From contig JANOSH010000031.1 in the NCBI GenBank assembly GCA_031415695.1, forward strand, positions 62,001 through 126,000: 64,000 nucleotides of DNA, written 5' to 3'. Source of the stretch: JANOSH01 sp031415695. Lineage in GTDB: Bacteria > Actinomycetota > Acidimicrobiia > Acidimicrobiales > Ilumatobacteraceae. How positions within the stretch are numbered: the stretch's first letter is position 1; each line of letters opens with the position of its first letter. The notes under the pieces are model-generated. The model was given only the letters and a program-made list of their open reading frames with translations. It was not told the origin of the DNA and ran no database searches. The translations under genes were made by a program, and so were the position numbers. Positions 6,922 through 14,825 of this stretch are shown here, piece by piece.

Positions 6922-9207
6922 CTACATGATTGCTCGGCGCCCGACCCCTGCTTGGCCGAGCGAGACTCCGCCGTCGCCGGGCGGAACGAGCGCCGGTACG
7001 AGAACGATCCAACCCCGATGGGTGAGCCCCCTGCGGCACGCCTCGCGCAGCACTTGATTTTGGAAAACTCCCCCGGAAAGCACGGCCGTGCGAAGGTCGG
7101 CGTGGCTCTCGCCAATTGCCGCAACGAGCTGCACGGCACCATCGGCCAGCGTCTCATGAAATCGTGCTGCAATCACGTCTGCTGAGGTTCCTCGGGCCAG
7201 GTCATCGACCATGGCGCGAATCCAGGGTGACGGATCGAGGTGGAACCGACCATCGTCGTTGCCGGAGGGTCGGCCATAGCCGAGTTGTGGGCCGCCCCGA
7301 ATCGCGGCCTGTTCCAGCGCCATCGCGGCCTGTCCTTCGAACGATGTGCTGTCGTACAGGCCAACCAGCGCGGCAACGGCGTCGAATAGCCGCCCCACAC
7401 CATGTGAGGGCGGTGACAGCGATGGACGCGCCGCGATCTCGGCAACAGCGTCCCATCGGCCGGCGTTCCGATTGACGACCGCGAGGTGGCGGGGTATGTC
7501 ATGGCCATACGCAGCCTGGAGATACGCGAGAGCCATGCGCCACGGTTGGCGCAGTGCCGCCGTACCACCCGGCAAGGGCACTGCGTCGAGACAACCGACG
7601 CGCTCGAATCCGGAGAGGTCGGCCACCAGGAACTCGCCGCCCCACAGCCCTCCGTCGGTACCGTACCCGAGCCCATCGAAGGCAACACCGACCACGCGTT
7701 CATCCAGACGATGCTCGACGAGGCACGACGCTACATGGGCATGGTGGTGCTGCACGCCCACCGTTGGCAGGCCGAGCGACGTGGCGAACGAGGTCGACAG
7801 GTAACCCGGGTGAAAATCGTGCACGACGACTTCGGGCTCGACACCGAGCAGCGAGAGCATCGAGTCAACCATCCCCCTGAACGCCCCGAAGGCCATCAGA
7901 TTTTCCAAGTCCCCAATGTGGGGCGACACGAACGCTTCATTGGCGCGGGTGACACAGATCGTGTTTTTCAGCCCGGCGCCGACCGCCAGCACGCTCGGAC
8001 CCGACAAGGCGAGGCGAATGGGTCGGGGCGCAAACCCGCGGGCACGCCGGGACAATATCGCTCGGCCGGCAGCGACGGAGAGCACCGAATCGTCGGCCCG
8101 GCGAAGAATCGCCCGATCGTGGGTAAGGAACATGTCGGCGATGGGTCCGAGGCAACGATAGGCGTCACCGTCGTCGATCGAGATCGGTTCGTCGGACGCA
8201 TTGCCGCTGGTGAGCACGAGGGGCACGCGAACCGCGTCGGCAAGCAACTGATGCAGCGGGCTTGGCGGGAGCAGGACACCAATCACCGACGACGCCGGCG
8301 CGACAGCCTCGGCAATCTGTGCTCCATCGCGCCGAGCGAGGAGCACTATGGGGCGATCGGGCGAGACCATGGCCCGAGCTTCGTCCTCGCCGAATCGGGC
8401 TATTAGGGCCGCGGCGTCAAGGCTACCCACCATCACCGCCAGTGGCTTTTCCTCGCGCCGCTTACGTTCACGAAGCCGACGAACCGCTCCGTCTTGATCG
8501 GCGCGAACAGCCAGGTGATAACCACCGACGCCCTTTACCGCCACGATTTTACCGTCGACGAGCGCCCTCGCCGCATCGTCGAGTTCCGTACCCGTCGTGC
8601 CGGCCACCGCTCCATTGGCGTCGGTAAATCGGAGCGACGGCCCGCAAGCCGGGCAGCAGATCGGCTCAGCATGAAAACGGCGATCGCCCGGGTTGAGGTA
8701 CTCGGCCTGGCATGCCGCACACATCGCAAAACCTGCCATCGAGGTCGCGGCGCGATCGTACGGAAGGTCGGCAACGATGGTGAACCTAGGGCCGCAGTTG
8801 GTGCAGTTCACGAACGCGTGCCCGAACCGACGGTTCATCGGGTCAGCCTGTTCGGCCCGACACTCGTCGCACGAAGCACTGTCGGCCGGAACGACGGCGG
8901 GCGGCTCATCCGACGACTCGCTGGGGCGAATCACGAACTCAGTTGCCCCGGCCGCGTCGAGCGGCACCATCGAAACATCGTCGATTAGTGCCAGCGGTGG
9001 CTTGTCGTCGACGAGGCCGAGAGTGAACCGCTCGACCGCCTGCGGATCACCTTCCACTTCGATCGTCACGCCGGCTGTGTCGTTGACCACAAATCCGGCC
9101 AGGCCATAGCGGGCCGCCAGCCGGTAGACGAATGGTCGAAAACCGACTCCCTGAACGATGCCGCGTACTGTCAACCGGCGTCGAATACGTGCCCGCGTTT
9201 CGATCAG
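6922..9207 (-). CDS. hypF: Carbamoyltransferase HypF (NiFe cofactor cyanide synthesis)
   Basis: HypF transfers a carbamoyl group from carbamoyl phosphate to the C-terminal cysteine of HypE, the first step in making the CN ligands of the [NiFe] centre. All domains are present in order: acylphosphatase-like (VRGIVQGVGFRPF), two zinc-finger regions with repeated CxxC pairs, YrdC-like (VKGVGGYHLAV), and the Kae1-like C-terminus with HHHAHVASCLVEH and LSGGVFQN. The likely start is CTG at 9207, which overlaps the upstream ATPase stop as CTGA and gives about 761 residues, the family length. The open frame runs further upstream, but over the ATPase gene. It is co-transcribed with that ATPase. Confidence 0.95.
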   Translation of the reverse strand: MIETRARIRRRLTVRGIVQGVGFRPFVYRLAARYGLAGFVVNDTAGVTIEVEGDPQAVERFTLGLVDDKPPLALIDDVSMVPLDAAGATEFVIRPSESSDEPPAVVPADSASCDECRAEQADPMNRRFGHAFVNCTNCGPRFTIVADLPYDRAATSMAGFAMCAACQAEYLNPGDRRFHAEPICCPACGPSLRFTDANGAVAGTTGTELDDAARALVDGKIVAVKGVGGYHLAVRADQDGAVRRLRERKRREEKPLAVMVGSLDAAALIARFGEDEARAMVSPDRPIVLLARRDGAQIAEAVAPASSVIGVLLPPSPLHQLLADAVRVPLVLTSGNASDEPISIDDGDAYRCLGPIADMFLTHDRAILRRADDSVLSVAAGRAILSRRARGFAPRPIRLALSGPSVLAVGAGLKNTICVTRANEAFVSPHIGDLENLMAFGAFRGMVDSMLSLLGVEPEVVVHDFHPGYLSTSFATSLGLPTVGVQHHHAHVASCLVEHRLDERVVGVAFDGLGYGTDGGLWGGEFLVADLSGFERVGCLDAVPLPGGTAALRQPWRMALAYLQAAYGHDIPRHLAVVNRNAGRWDAVAEIAARPSLSPPSHGVGRLFDAVAALVGLYDSTSFEGQAAMALEQAAIRGGPQLGYGRPSGNDDGRFHLDPSPWIRAMVDDLARGTSADVIAARFHETLADGAVQLVAAIGESHADLRTAVLSGGVFQNQVLREACRRGLTHRGWIVLVPALVPPGDGGVSLGQAGVGRRAIM

Positions 9208-9977
9208 CGGGCACCGGCCCGAGTGGCGAGGTGCCGGTTGTCGAGCACATCGCAGAGCCGTTCCAACTCGACGGCCAATGCGCTGGCCGACGCCATGGTG
9301 ACCGGCCGGCCTAACCGATCGGCGTCGACAATTGCGCCGTCGCGAGGCAGGGCTGCCACGAGCGGAATCTCGTACTCGGCGCACAATGACTCCAGCGTCA
9401 CCCGGTCGGCTTCGTCGAAGATCTTGTTCCCGATTCCGACCGAATCGGCAATACCCAAATCAGCAGCAAGCGAAATCGTCCGGGCCGCGGTGACCACTGC
9501 TTTGAGAGTCGGTTCCATCACGATCACCAGCACGTCGGCGTACGCCAGGGTGCCACCCGATCGACTGAGGTGCTCGATGCCTGCTTCCATGTCGACAATA
9601 GTGATATCGGCGTAGGTTTCGAGTGCTTCGCCGAGGAGACTGCGAACCGTTGAGTGTCCGCCGCAGGTGCACCCGGCCCCGGCCGCCTCGATGCGAAGCG
9701 CCGATAGCACCGTGACGCCCGCCGGAGTCGGCGTGCCATACCGGCTGAAGACCTCATCGAGTGTGCAGTCGCCGGCGCCGCCCACCACCAGTCGCCGGGG
9801 TAGTACCGGGAGCGATTCGGTTGCAGCAACATCGAGGCCGAGCGAGAAACCGAGGTTCGGGTTTGAGTCAGTATCGACAGCGACGACGCGCAGGCCCCGG
9901 CCTGCATACGTTCGCGCCAGCAGCGATGACACAGTTGTCTTTCCAACTCCACCCTTGCCGACGACGCCGATTTTCAT
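9204..9977 (-). CDS. CooC/MinD-type ATPase 1 (CxC type)
   Basis: A deviant-Walker P-loop ATPase of 257 residues. It has the Walker A KGGVGKTT, a D-T-D-S-N-P-N-L switch-like segment at 35-42, a CxC pair at residues 103 and 105 (AGAGCTCGGH), and VDMEAGIEHLSR as the Walker B region. In CooC, the nickel-insertion ATPase of carbon monoxide dehydrogenase, this CxC pair binds nickel across the dimer. Its place upstream of hypF suggests nickel handling for the hydrogenase, which is inference. The ATG at 9977 has a G-rich ribosome binding site. The in-frame ATG at 9989 is the alternative. Confidence 0.85.
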   Translation of the reverse strand: MKIGVVGKGGVGKTTVSSLLARTYAGRGLRVVAVDTDSNPNLGFSLGLDVAATESLPVLPRRLVVGGAGDCTLDEVFSRYGTPTPAGVTVLSALRIEAAGAGCTCGGHSTVRSLLGEALETYADITIVDMEAGIEHLSRSGGTLAYADVLVIVMEPTLKAVVTAARTISLAADLGIADSVGIGNKIFDEADRVTLESLCAEYEIPLVAALPRDGAIVDADRLGRPVTMASASALAVELERLCDVLDNRHLATRAGAR

Positions 9978-9995
9978 GCTTCCCCCCATCGAGCG

Positions 9996-10020
9996 CAGTA
10001 GATGTCAATGACATCTACTG
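9996..10020. promoter_or_regulatory. Palindromic operator 1 in the divergent cooC1 / operon I promoter
   Basis: A perfect inverted repeat: left arm CAGTAGATGT, spacer of 5 nt, right arm ACATCTACTG. The inner bases extend the palindrome to 12-bp arms around one base. It lies 18 bases before the cooC1 start and just upstream of a TATACT hexamer (10027-10032) that would serve operon I. The same right arm and spacer length recur at 20151-20175. The ATGT...ACAT core resembles PadR-family sites (known spacing there is usually larger), and a PadR gene is encoded in operon II. Confidence 0.75.
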
Positions 10021-10057
10021 GCAAGGTATACTAACGGGGAACCAAGGGGGTCTCGTC

Positions 10058-10306
10058 ATGTGGCTGTGGTGGATAGGCAACGCTGTACTCGGGCTTGTTG
10101 TGGTACCCCTTGTGGTGCTGCTCGCCAATCGGGTCATCCGGGCCGCTACCGAGGTGCGACGGTACGCCGACGATGTGCTGGTCCACGGTGTCGGGCTCTC
10201 AGAAAATCTTGCGCCAGTGCCGGCGCTGGCCGACACCCGCGACCTGATCGGGGTGGCCACCGGTCACGCCGTCCGTTATGTCACCGCCCTCGACGGCGCG
10301 GTCTGA
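10058..10306 (+). CDS. Single-TM mini-protein, type 1 (operon I)
   Basis: An 82-residue protein with one N-terminal membrane segment (about residues 5-24) and an amphipathic remainder. Ribosome binding site AAGGGGG precedes the ATG. The pattern N-x-A-P followed by L-x-x-T (about residues 50-60) is shared with the mini-proteins at 20219 and 20469, so these are distant paralogues. The first gene after operator 1, it probably heads operon I. The role is unknown; a membrane anchor or partner for the cytosolic hydrogenase or for the ATPases is a reasonable guess. Confidence 0.7.
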   Translation: MWLWWIGNAVLGLVVVPLVVLLANRVIRAATEVRRYADDVLVHGVGLSENLAPVPALADTRDLIGVATGHAVRYVTALDGAV

Positions 10307-10317
10307 AAGGCGCTCTC

Positions 10318-10590
10318 ATGTCGGCTGCCGCCATTGTCACCCTCGTACTCGTTGCCGTGCTCGTTCTGGCGCTCGCGTATTACCTCTGGAGCGTCGTGCG
10401 CATCTTGGGCCAGGTGAACGACACCCTCGGGAAGGTTACGTTCGGGGTCCGAGCCATCGCTCATCGGGTCGAACCAGTCGGCGAAATCGTCGGAGATTTC
10501 AACGGCAACCTGGCTGCCGTGGCAGGCGCTCTCGAAGGCCTCGTGGCCAAGGCCCAGTCGCAATCCGTTTCGACCGAAAGGGTGACCTGA
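10318..10590 (+). CDS. Single-TM mini-protein, type 2 (operon I)
   Basis: A 90-residue protein with an N-terminal membrane segment (about residues 5-25) followed by a helical region. The stretch KVTFGVRAI is almost identical to RVTFGVRAI in the mini-protein at 20735, and the two align over their whole soluble part (ALEGLVAKA against ALDGIATQA). It follows the type 1 protein by 11 bases. A recurring type 1 plus type 2 pair in both hydrogenase operons suggests the two act together at the membrane. Confidence 0.72.
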   Translation: MSAAAIVTLVLVAVLVLALAYYLWSVVRILGQVNDTLGKVTFGVRAIAHRVEPVGEIVGDFNGNLAAVAGALEGLVAKAQSQSVSTERVT

Positions 10591-10591
10591 C

Positions 10592-10768
10592 ATGGCTCTC
10601 GAATTCGCATGTTCCCGAGTTGGTGTTCTCGACTGCGGAGCAGTGGTGATGGCCGACACCAAGGAGGCGCTGCTGGCCCTCGTGGCCGAGCATGCCCTGA
10701 AGGTGCACAAGGTTGCCCTCAACGACACGCTGATCGATTACGCCCTCACGACCGTTCGCTCCGTTTGA
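10592..10768 (+). CDS. DUF1059 family protein
   Basis: A 58-residue protein starting one base after the previous stop. It has the DUF1059 pattern: an N-terminal F-x-C, a central D-C-G, and then EALLALVAEHALKVHKV with its paired histidines. DUF1059 proteins are small, often encoded near redox or metal genes, and of unknown function. The next ATPase gene begins 10 bases later, so it belongs to operon I. Confidence 0.75.
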   Translation: MALEFACSRVGVLDCGAVVMADTKEALLALVAEHALKVHKVALNDTLIDYALTTVRSV

Positions 10769-10778
10769 CGCCGTCGTT

Positions 10779-11573
10779 ATGCCGCTACGCGTTGCATTCG
10801 TCGGGAAGGGCGGAGCTGGCAAGTCCACCATTTCCGGGACATTTGCGCGGCTGTTGGCCCGACGCGGCGAACCGGTGCTGGCGATCGATTCCGATCCAAT
10901 GCCCGGACTCAACTACACGCTCGGGTTACCGGTCATCGACGTCGCCATCCCCGATGATGCAGTGGTGGAAGGCCCATCGGGCCAGAATCCACGTTTCCGA
11001 CTTCGAGCCGACCTTGACGCCACTGCTGCCGTCGAGGCCTACGCTCCCATCGGCGCCGACGGCGTGCGGTATCTGCAGTTCGGCAACCACCGCGGTCAGG
11101 TATCCACGCAGCTCCGGGCGCAGGCCGCGTTCCGCCAGATCGTCAATGAGCTTCCTCGAGACCGATGGAACCTGGTCGGCGATCTTCCTGGGGGTACCCG
11201 CCAGCCGATGTTCGGATGGGGACAGTTCGCCGACACTATCGTGATCGTCGTGGAACCCACCCCGAAGTCGATCAGCACCGCCAACCGCCTCGTGCATCTG
11301 CGCGAGGCCACCTGGGCTCCCGAGCGGCTCGTGGCTGTCGTCAATCGCGCTCGGTCACCGGACGACACCGCGACCGTGGCCGAACGAACCGGGCTCGAGA
11401 TTCTCGCTTCCATTCCCGACGACGACTCGGTCGCAGCAGCTGACCGGGTCGGCCTGGCGCCGCTCGATTCCGGTAAACACTCGCCTTTCGTTTTGGCGGT
11501 CCAGGAACTCGTCGACCAACTCACTTCCGTGTCCGGATCGAACACGGCGACTCTCAAAGGGGTTTTGGCATGA
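10779..11573 (+). CDS. CooC/MinD-type ATPase 2 (lacks the CxC pair)
   Basis: A 264-residue deviant-Walker ATPase with Walker A KGGAGKST and the DSDPMPGLNY switch region. Unlike its three paralogues here, it has no cysteines in the metal-site region (QFGNHRGQVSTQLRAQAAF), and the Walker B region reads GDLPGGTRQP instead of DxEAG. It may have lost nickel binding and serve as a partner. Its stop overlaps the start of the UxU-type paralogue (ATGA), consistent with a heteromeric pair. That pairing is inference. Confidence 0.82.
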   Translation: MPLRVAFVGKGGAGKSTISGTFARLLARRGEPVLAIDSDPMPGLNYTLGLPVIDVAIPDDAVVEGPSGQNPRFRLRADLDATAAVEAYAPIGADGVRYLQFGNHRGQVSTQLRAQAAFRQIVNELPRDRWNLVGDLPGGTRQPMFGWGQFADTIVIVVEPTPKSISTANRLVHLREATWAPERLVAVVNRARSPDDTATVAERTGLEILASIPDDDSVAAADRVGLAPLDSGKHSPFVLAVQELVDQLTSVSGSNTATLKGVLA

Positions 11574-12307
11574 AGGTTGCCGTCGTTGGCAAGGGCGGAT
11601 CCGGAAAGACCACAACATCGGCAATCGTGGCGCGGTCGCTGGCCCGAGCCGGTCACGCTGTCGTTGCGCTCGATTGCGATACCAACCCGACACTGGGCAT
11701 TTCGCTCGGCGTAGGCGACACCGAAACCGACCGGTTGGTGGCCATGCGCCAAGGGCTCGACAGCGGCGACGCGCCGCATGCACCGAGCTGGGGCGAACTT
11801 ATCGACCGGTTCGGTTCCGAGGCGCCGGACGGGGTACGACTCGCCGTCGTCAGCCGGATAGACAACCCCGAACCCGGTTGACCTTGATGCGGTTTGTCCC
11901 CCGAGCAGTTGCTCGGAACCGTTGATTTTGGTGAGGCCGTTGTCGTCGCCGACTTCGAGGCCGGTATCAACACCATCGTGCGCCTCGGCGGCGAAGCCGT
12001 TGATGTGATGCTCGTAGTTGTGGAGCCGACCCTTCGATCTATCGAAGTCGGCCAACGTGCGGTTGCGCTGGCCCGCCAGCGTGACATCGACCGCGTTATC
12101 GTCGTCGCCAGTCGGGTCACCGACGATGCCGACGTTGCTCGGATTTCGGCCGCGTTCGACCGGTGCGAGTTGGCCGTGGTGCCTCACGATGAAGCCATCG
12201 TCGATGCTGAGCGCCTCGGGGTCGCTCCCCTCGACGCTGCGCCAGACGCTCCCGCCGTCACCGCGCTGCTCGCCCTCGGCAAATCCCTCGCAGCCTCCGT
12301 CGCCTGA
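11570..12307 (+). CDS. CooC/MinD-type ATPase 3, candidate selenoprotein with a U-P-U motif
   Basis: Read through two in-frame TGA codons (11879-11881 and 11885-11887), the frame gives 245 residues with the whole CooC-type fold: Walker A KGGSGKTT, DCDTNPTLGI, then RIDNPEPG-U-P-U-CGLSPEQ, then ADFEAGINTIV as the Walker B region. The TGA codons are residues 104 and 106. ATPase 1 has its CxC at 103 and 105, and ATPase 4 at 107 and 109. Both sides of the break are in the same frame and fully conserved, so two nonsense mutations in a decaying gene are unlikely. Other genes here use TGA as a normal stop. A SECIS-like hairpin follows at 11890-11921. Selenocysteine insertion is inferred, and no Sec machinery gene lies in the window. 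Confidence 0.75.
11890..11921 (+). promoter_or_regulatory. SECIS-like stem-loop after the double TGA
   Basis: The upper stem CCGAGC / GCTCGG encloses an AGTT loop. The lower stem CGGTT / AACCG is separated from it by a 6-base bulge on the 5' side. The apical loop starts 19 nt after the second TGA and 25 nt after the first, inside the range described for bacterial SECIS elements. The G at the second loop position also fits. The hairpin lies inside coding sequence, as bacterial SECIS elements do. Confidence 0.6.
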
Positions 12308-12388
12308 GGCCGAGCCGATAGGCGAGATCGACCAAGAGATACAGTGACGTTGTCGGCGGCGTAGCCGTCGAAAGCTTTGAAGTCCCGC

Positions 12389-12404
12389 AAGCCTTTGGGC
12401 TTTT
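12389..12404 (+). terminator. Possible weak intrinsic terminator of operon I
   Basis: Between the convergent ends of operon I (12307) and the hydrogenase operon (12428), AAGCC-TTTG-GGCTT followed by TT forms a 5-bp stem with a short T run. It is short and only suggestive. The rest of this 120-base gap shows nothing else. Confidence 0.35.
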
Positions 12405-12427
12405 GGCGCGCGCTGAGCTGAGTTAGG

Positions 12428-13093
12428 TCAGATCGGGGTGACGCGGCGGACCTGACCGACGGTCACACGCTGGGCAAGGCCCGTAGGTGATGTGAGCACT
12501 AAGCTGCCGTCGGCGTCGACCTCCGTGGCGATGCCGCGGACCTCGCCTCGGGGCAGCAGTGTGGCGCGTACTCTAGTGCCGAGCATTCCCGACCGGTTGG
12601 CGTGCTCGGCACGCAACGCGCCGGGGTCGACTGCAGCGAGATCGAGCAAGCGCAGGACTTCGGTTGCGAACCGTTCCACGTCTACCTGGGCATCTGTGAG
12701 AACCCAACGCCCCGCCACCACAACGGCGTCGAGGCGACCATGAGTTGCTATGGCGACCACGTTGACGGCGCCCGCCTCGGCGCTGTCACCCGCCACAAGA
12801 CGATCGGGCCACCATGTCGCCGTGCCGGCGGCGCCCAGCGTCGCGGCCGTCAGGCCGGCTAGCCAGCACAGCGGTTCATGTTCGAGTCGCAAAGCGGGTC
12901 GAGCAATCACGGCCGCCCGCACGCCGTGACCGTCCCGTGTTTCCCACACACTGGCATCGCGCAGTCGGGGCACCACCTCGGCCGACAATTGCACTATCGA
13001 TCCGGCTTCGGCATTGCCTTGACGCACCCAAGCTGAAGCAACGGCTTCGAGGGAGATGGCAACCGGATAGTGCTGTCGGGCGGTCCCGGTCAT
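12428..13093 (-). CDS. BirA/biotin-ligase-like protein in the hydrogenase operon
   Basis: A 221-residue protein. The middle (ATWWPDRLVAG) matches the KWPND region of biotin-protein ligases, and the end (VRGIATEVDADGSLVLTSPTG) matches the BPL C-terminal domain. The biotin-binding GRGRxG loop is not seen, and there is no DNA-binding domain. It is therefore probably not a working biotin ligase and may have been recruited for hydrogenase assembly. Translation starts at ATG 13093, overlapping the upstream stop. It is the last gene of the hydrogenase structural operon. Confidence 0.7.
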   Translation of the reverse strand: MTGTARQHYPVAISLEAVASAWVRQGNAEAGSIVQLSAEVVPRLRDASVWETRDGHGVRAAVIARPALRLEHEPLCWLAGLTAATLGAAGTATWWPDRLVAGDSAEAGAVNVVAIATHGRLDAVVVAGRWVLTDAQVDVERFATEVLRLLDLAAVDPGALRAEHANRSGMLGTRVRATLLPRGEVRGIATEVDADGSLVLTSPTGLAQRVTVGQVRRVTPI

Positions 13094-13554
13094 CGAACGA
13101 TGCGGTCGACAAGCCAGGGCCGATTGGTCGACCCCGGTGCCAGCACCACCCGACAAATGGGCCATCCCCGACCGGCAGTGATCATGTCGGCGAGCGGTGC
13201 GGTGGCGGCCAACTCGACGATCACTCGACCGTCGGTCTGCGCGACCACCGGGCCGATGTCTACCTCGTCGAGATCTGCACCGGACAGGTCGACGCTCAAC
13301 CCGCGCACGAGAGCGCCGAGCAGGGCATCGCGTTCGGTATCGGTCCACGTGCCCTGGCGGGCTCGTTCGGCCGCTACCGCGTCGAGGCCTCGGCGGGCCG
13401 CCACCCCCAACGCCACCTCGCGAGCGTCGGGTGTGAGCAGTTCCCACACCGTCACATGCTCGGCCCACAAGACGGCATCGAGGAACCGACGCACCGTTTG
13501 GCGCGGCTCGGCCGACGTGCACTGACCCGCCGACTCATTCACGGGCGCTGCCAT
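13090..13554 (-). CDS. Unknown protein in the hydrogenase operon
   Basis: A 154-residue protein without a recognised family. The start region has TVRRFLDAVLWAEHVTVWELL and TPDAREVALGVAARRG, suggesting a helical N-terminus, while the C-terminal half (GRVIVELAATAPLADM, ICRVVLAPGS) looks beta-rich, perhaps an NTF2-like or carrier fold. It overlaps the TPR gene upstream and the BirA-like gene downstream, so it is translated with both and likely serves hydrogenase assembly. Confidence 0.6.
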   Translation of the reverse strand: MAAPVNESAGQCTSAEPRQTVRRFLDAVLWAEHVTVWELLTPDAREVALGVAARRGLDAVAAERARQGTWTDTERDALLGALVRGLSVDLSGADLDEVDIGPVVAQTDGRVIVELAATAPLADMITAGRGWPICRVVLAPGSTNRPWLVDRIVR

Positions 13555-14825
13555 CCCATTGCTTCGAGCAGGTCACGCACACGCACGCGTTGAGGGCCAT
13601 GCAGCAATGTGTGGATCGCATCGTCGAGGGCACGGTCAGCCGCGATCCGGTGGTCCTCGTCATCTAGTTCGCGGTGCGCGTCGAGCTGACCGGCGAGCCC
13701 GGACTGCAACACTGTTTCGGGAAGCTCCATCAGCGTTGAAATGGTGGCCAACAGGACCGTACGTTGGGCGCTGGCGTCGAGGTGCAGCGCAGCAGCGGCA
13801 AGGGAGGCGAAGGAGCGGCGGCGGTGCGGGTCGGGGCGTTGGGCGACGTGACCGAGCCGGGTTCGGGCAACGTTGTGGCGCTCGGAGTCGGTCAGGCTGG
13901 CGAGCAACGCGACAAAATGGTCGTCTCGGTTCCAGTCGGGGTAGTTTCGAGCAAGCAGTGCGTCCACCTCATCGGCCTGCGCGAACGACTCGGACCATTG
14001 CGCTCGGTAGCGGTTCGGGTCGAACAGCGTGAGCGCCGTTTCGAAGGCCACCAGCGCCCGACGCTGCGACTCGGCGGAGCCGTCGGGGTCGGCCAGCGCA
14101 AGGCCGAGGTTGTGGCTCGCTACCGCATGCTGGAACGGGAACTGCAACGGCGTGAAGGTGGCAAGGACCACGGCGAAGTGTTCGGCGGCGCCCGCCCGAT
14201 CGCCTTGTGCCTGAGCAATCGCCCCGAGGCCATTGCGGGCCTGGCCGTGTTGGATGGGCGACGACATGTAATCGGTCAGCCCGGCCGCTCTCTCGAAGTC
14301 CGCGCGGGCCAACGCCAGGGCTTCGACCCCGGAGCCGGCGAGATGCACCTGACCGCGGTTCACATGCAGCGACGCCAGCAGACGGCTGTCGTCGTCCGGC
14401 GCCTCAGCGATTGCGGCATCGAACGCCGCCACCGCATCGCCGAGCCGACCGAGCTCGGCCGCGGTCAGCCCAACATTCGATCGGGCGGCTGTGACTTCGA
14501 TGGCACTGGCACGCCCGGCGAGCAGTTCCACCCCGGCGACGAACAGTTCCCACGCCCGCTGACCGTCGCCCAGCGCTCGCCGGGCAACAGCGGCGCCAAC
14601 AAGCAGACGGCCATGATCGAGAGGCGCTCGCTGAGCCGTGAGAATTTCGGCCGCCGGTTCGAGCAGTGCGAGGGCACCGGCGGGGTTGCCCAACTCTGCT
14701 CGGGCCATGGCAACACGTCCGGCGAGCAGGGCCCACTCCTTTGGATGCGCCAGCCGATCAACCTGCGCCAGTTGCTGCTCGAGTGCGTCGGCCGGTGTGC
14801 TCGCAGCCGGTGAGTTTGTGGTCAT
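13539..14825 (-). CDS. TPR-repeat protein of the hydrogenase operon
   Basis: A 428-residue protein with about eight helical repeats of TPR type, for example NPAGALALLEPAAEILTAQ, LGDAVAAFDAAIAEAP and GDRAGAAEHFAVVLATF. There is no signal peptide. The true start is ATG 14825 (MTTNSPAAS), overlapping the upstream stop as ATGA. TPR proteins are scaffolds for protein complexes. Here it probably holds maturation partners of the hydrogenase, since genes on both sides overlap it. Confidence 0.75.
   Translation of the reverse strand: MTTNSPAASTPADALEQQLAQVDRLAHPKEWALLAGRVAMARAELGNPAGALALLEPAAEILTAQRAPLDHGRLLVGAAVARRALGDGQRAWELFVAGVELLAGRASAIEVTAARSNVGLTAAELGRLGDAVAAFDAAIAEAPDDDSRLLASLHVNRGQVHLAGSGVEALALARADFERAAGLTDYMSSPIQHGQARNGLGAIAQAQGDRAGAAEHFAVVLATFTPLQFPFQHAVASHNLGLALADPDGSAESQRRALVAFETALTLFDPNRYRAQWSESFAQADEVDALLARNYPDWNRDDHFVALLASLTDSERHNVARTRLGHVAQRPDPHRRRSFASLAAAALHLDASAQRTVLLATISTLMELPETVLQSGLAGQLDAHRELDDEDHRIAADRALDDAIHTLLHGPQRVRVRDLLEAMGWQRP

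Noticed and set aside
11570..11881. Reading the CooC-type gene as two genes or a pseudogene split by stop codons
   Set aside because: Both parts are in the same frame, both are fully conserved, and the only defects are TGA codons at the two positions where paralogues have Cys. Random decay would not do this.
11879..11887. TGA read as tryptophan (changed genetic code)
   Set aside because: Many genes in the window end with TGA in overlaps (hypC, hypD, permeases), so TGA is a normal stop here. Trp would also not fit a CxC position.
13093..13522. Long N-terminal extension of the BirA-like protein
   Set aside because: It is the out-of-frame shadow of the overlapping unknown gene and has arginine-rich, non-protein-like composition.
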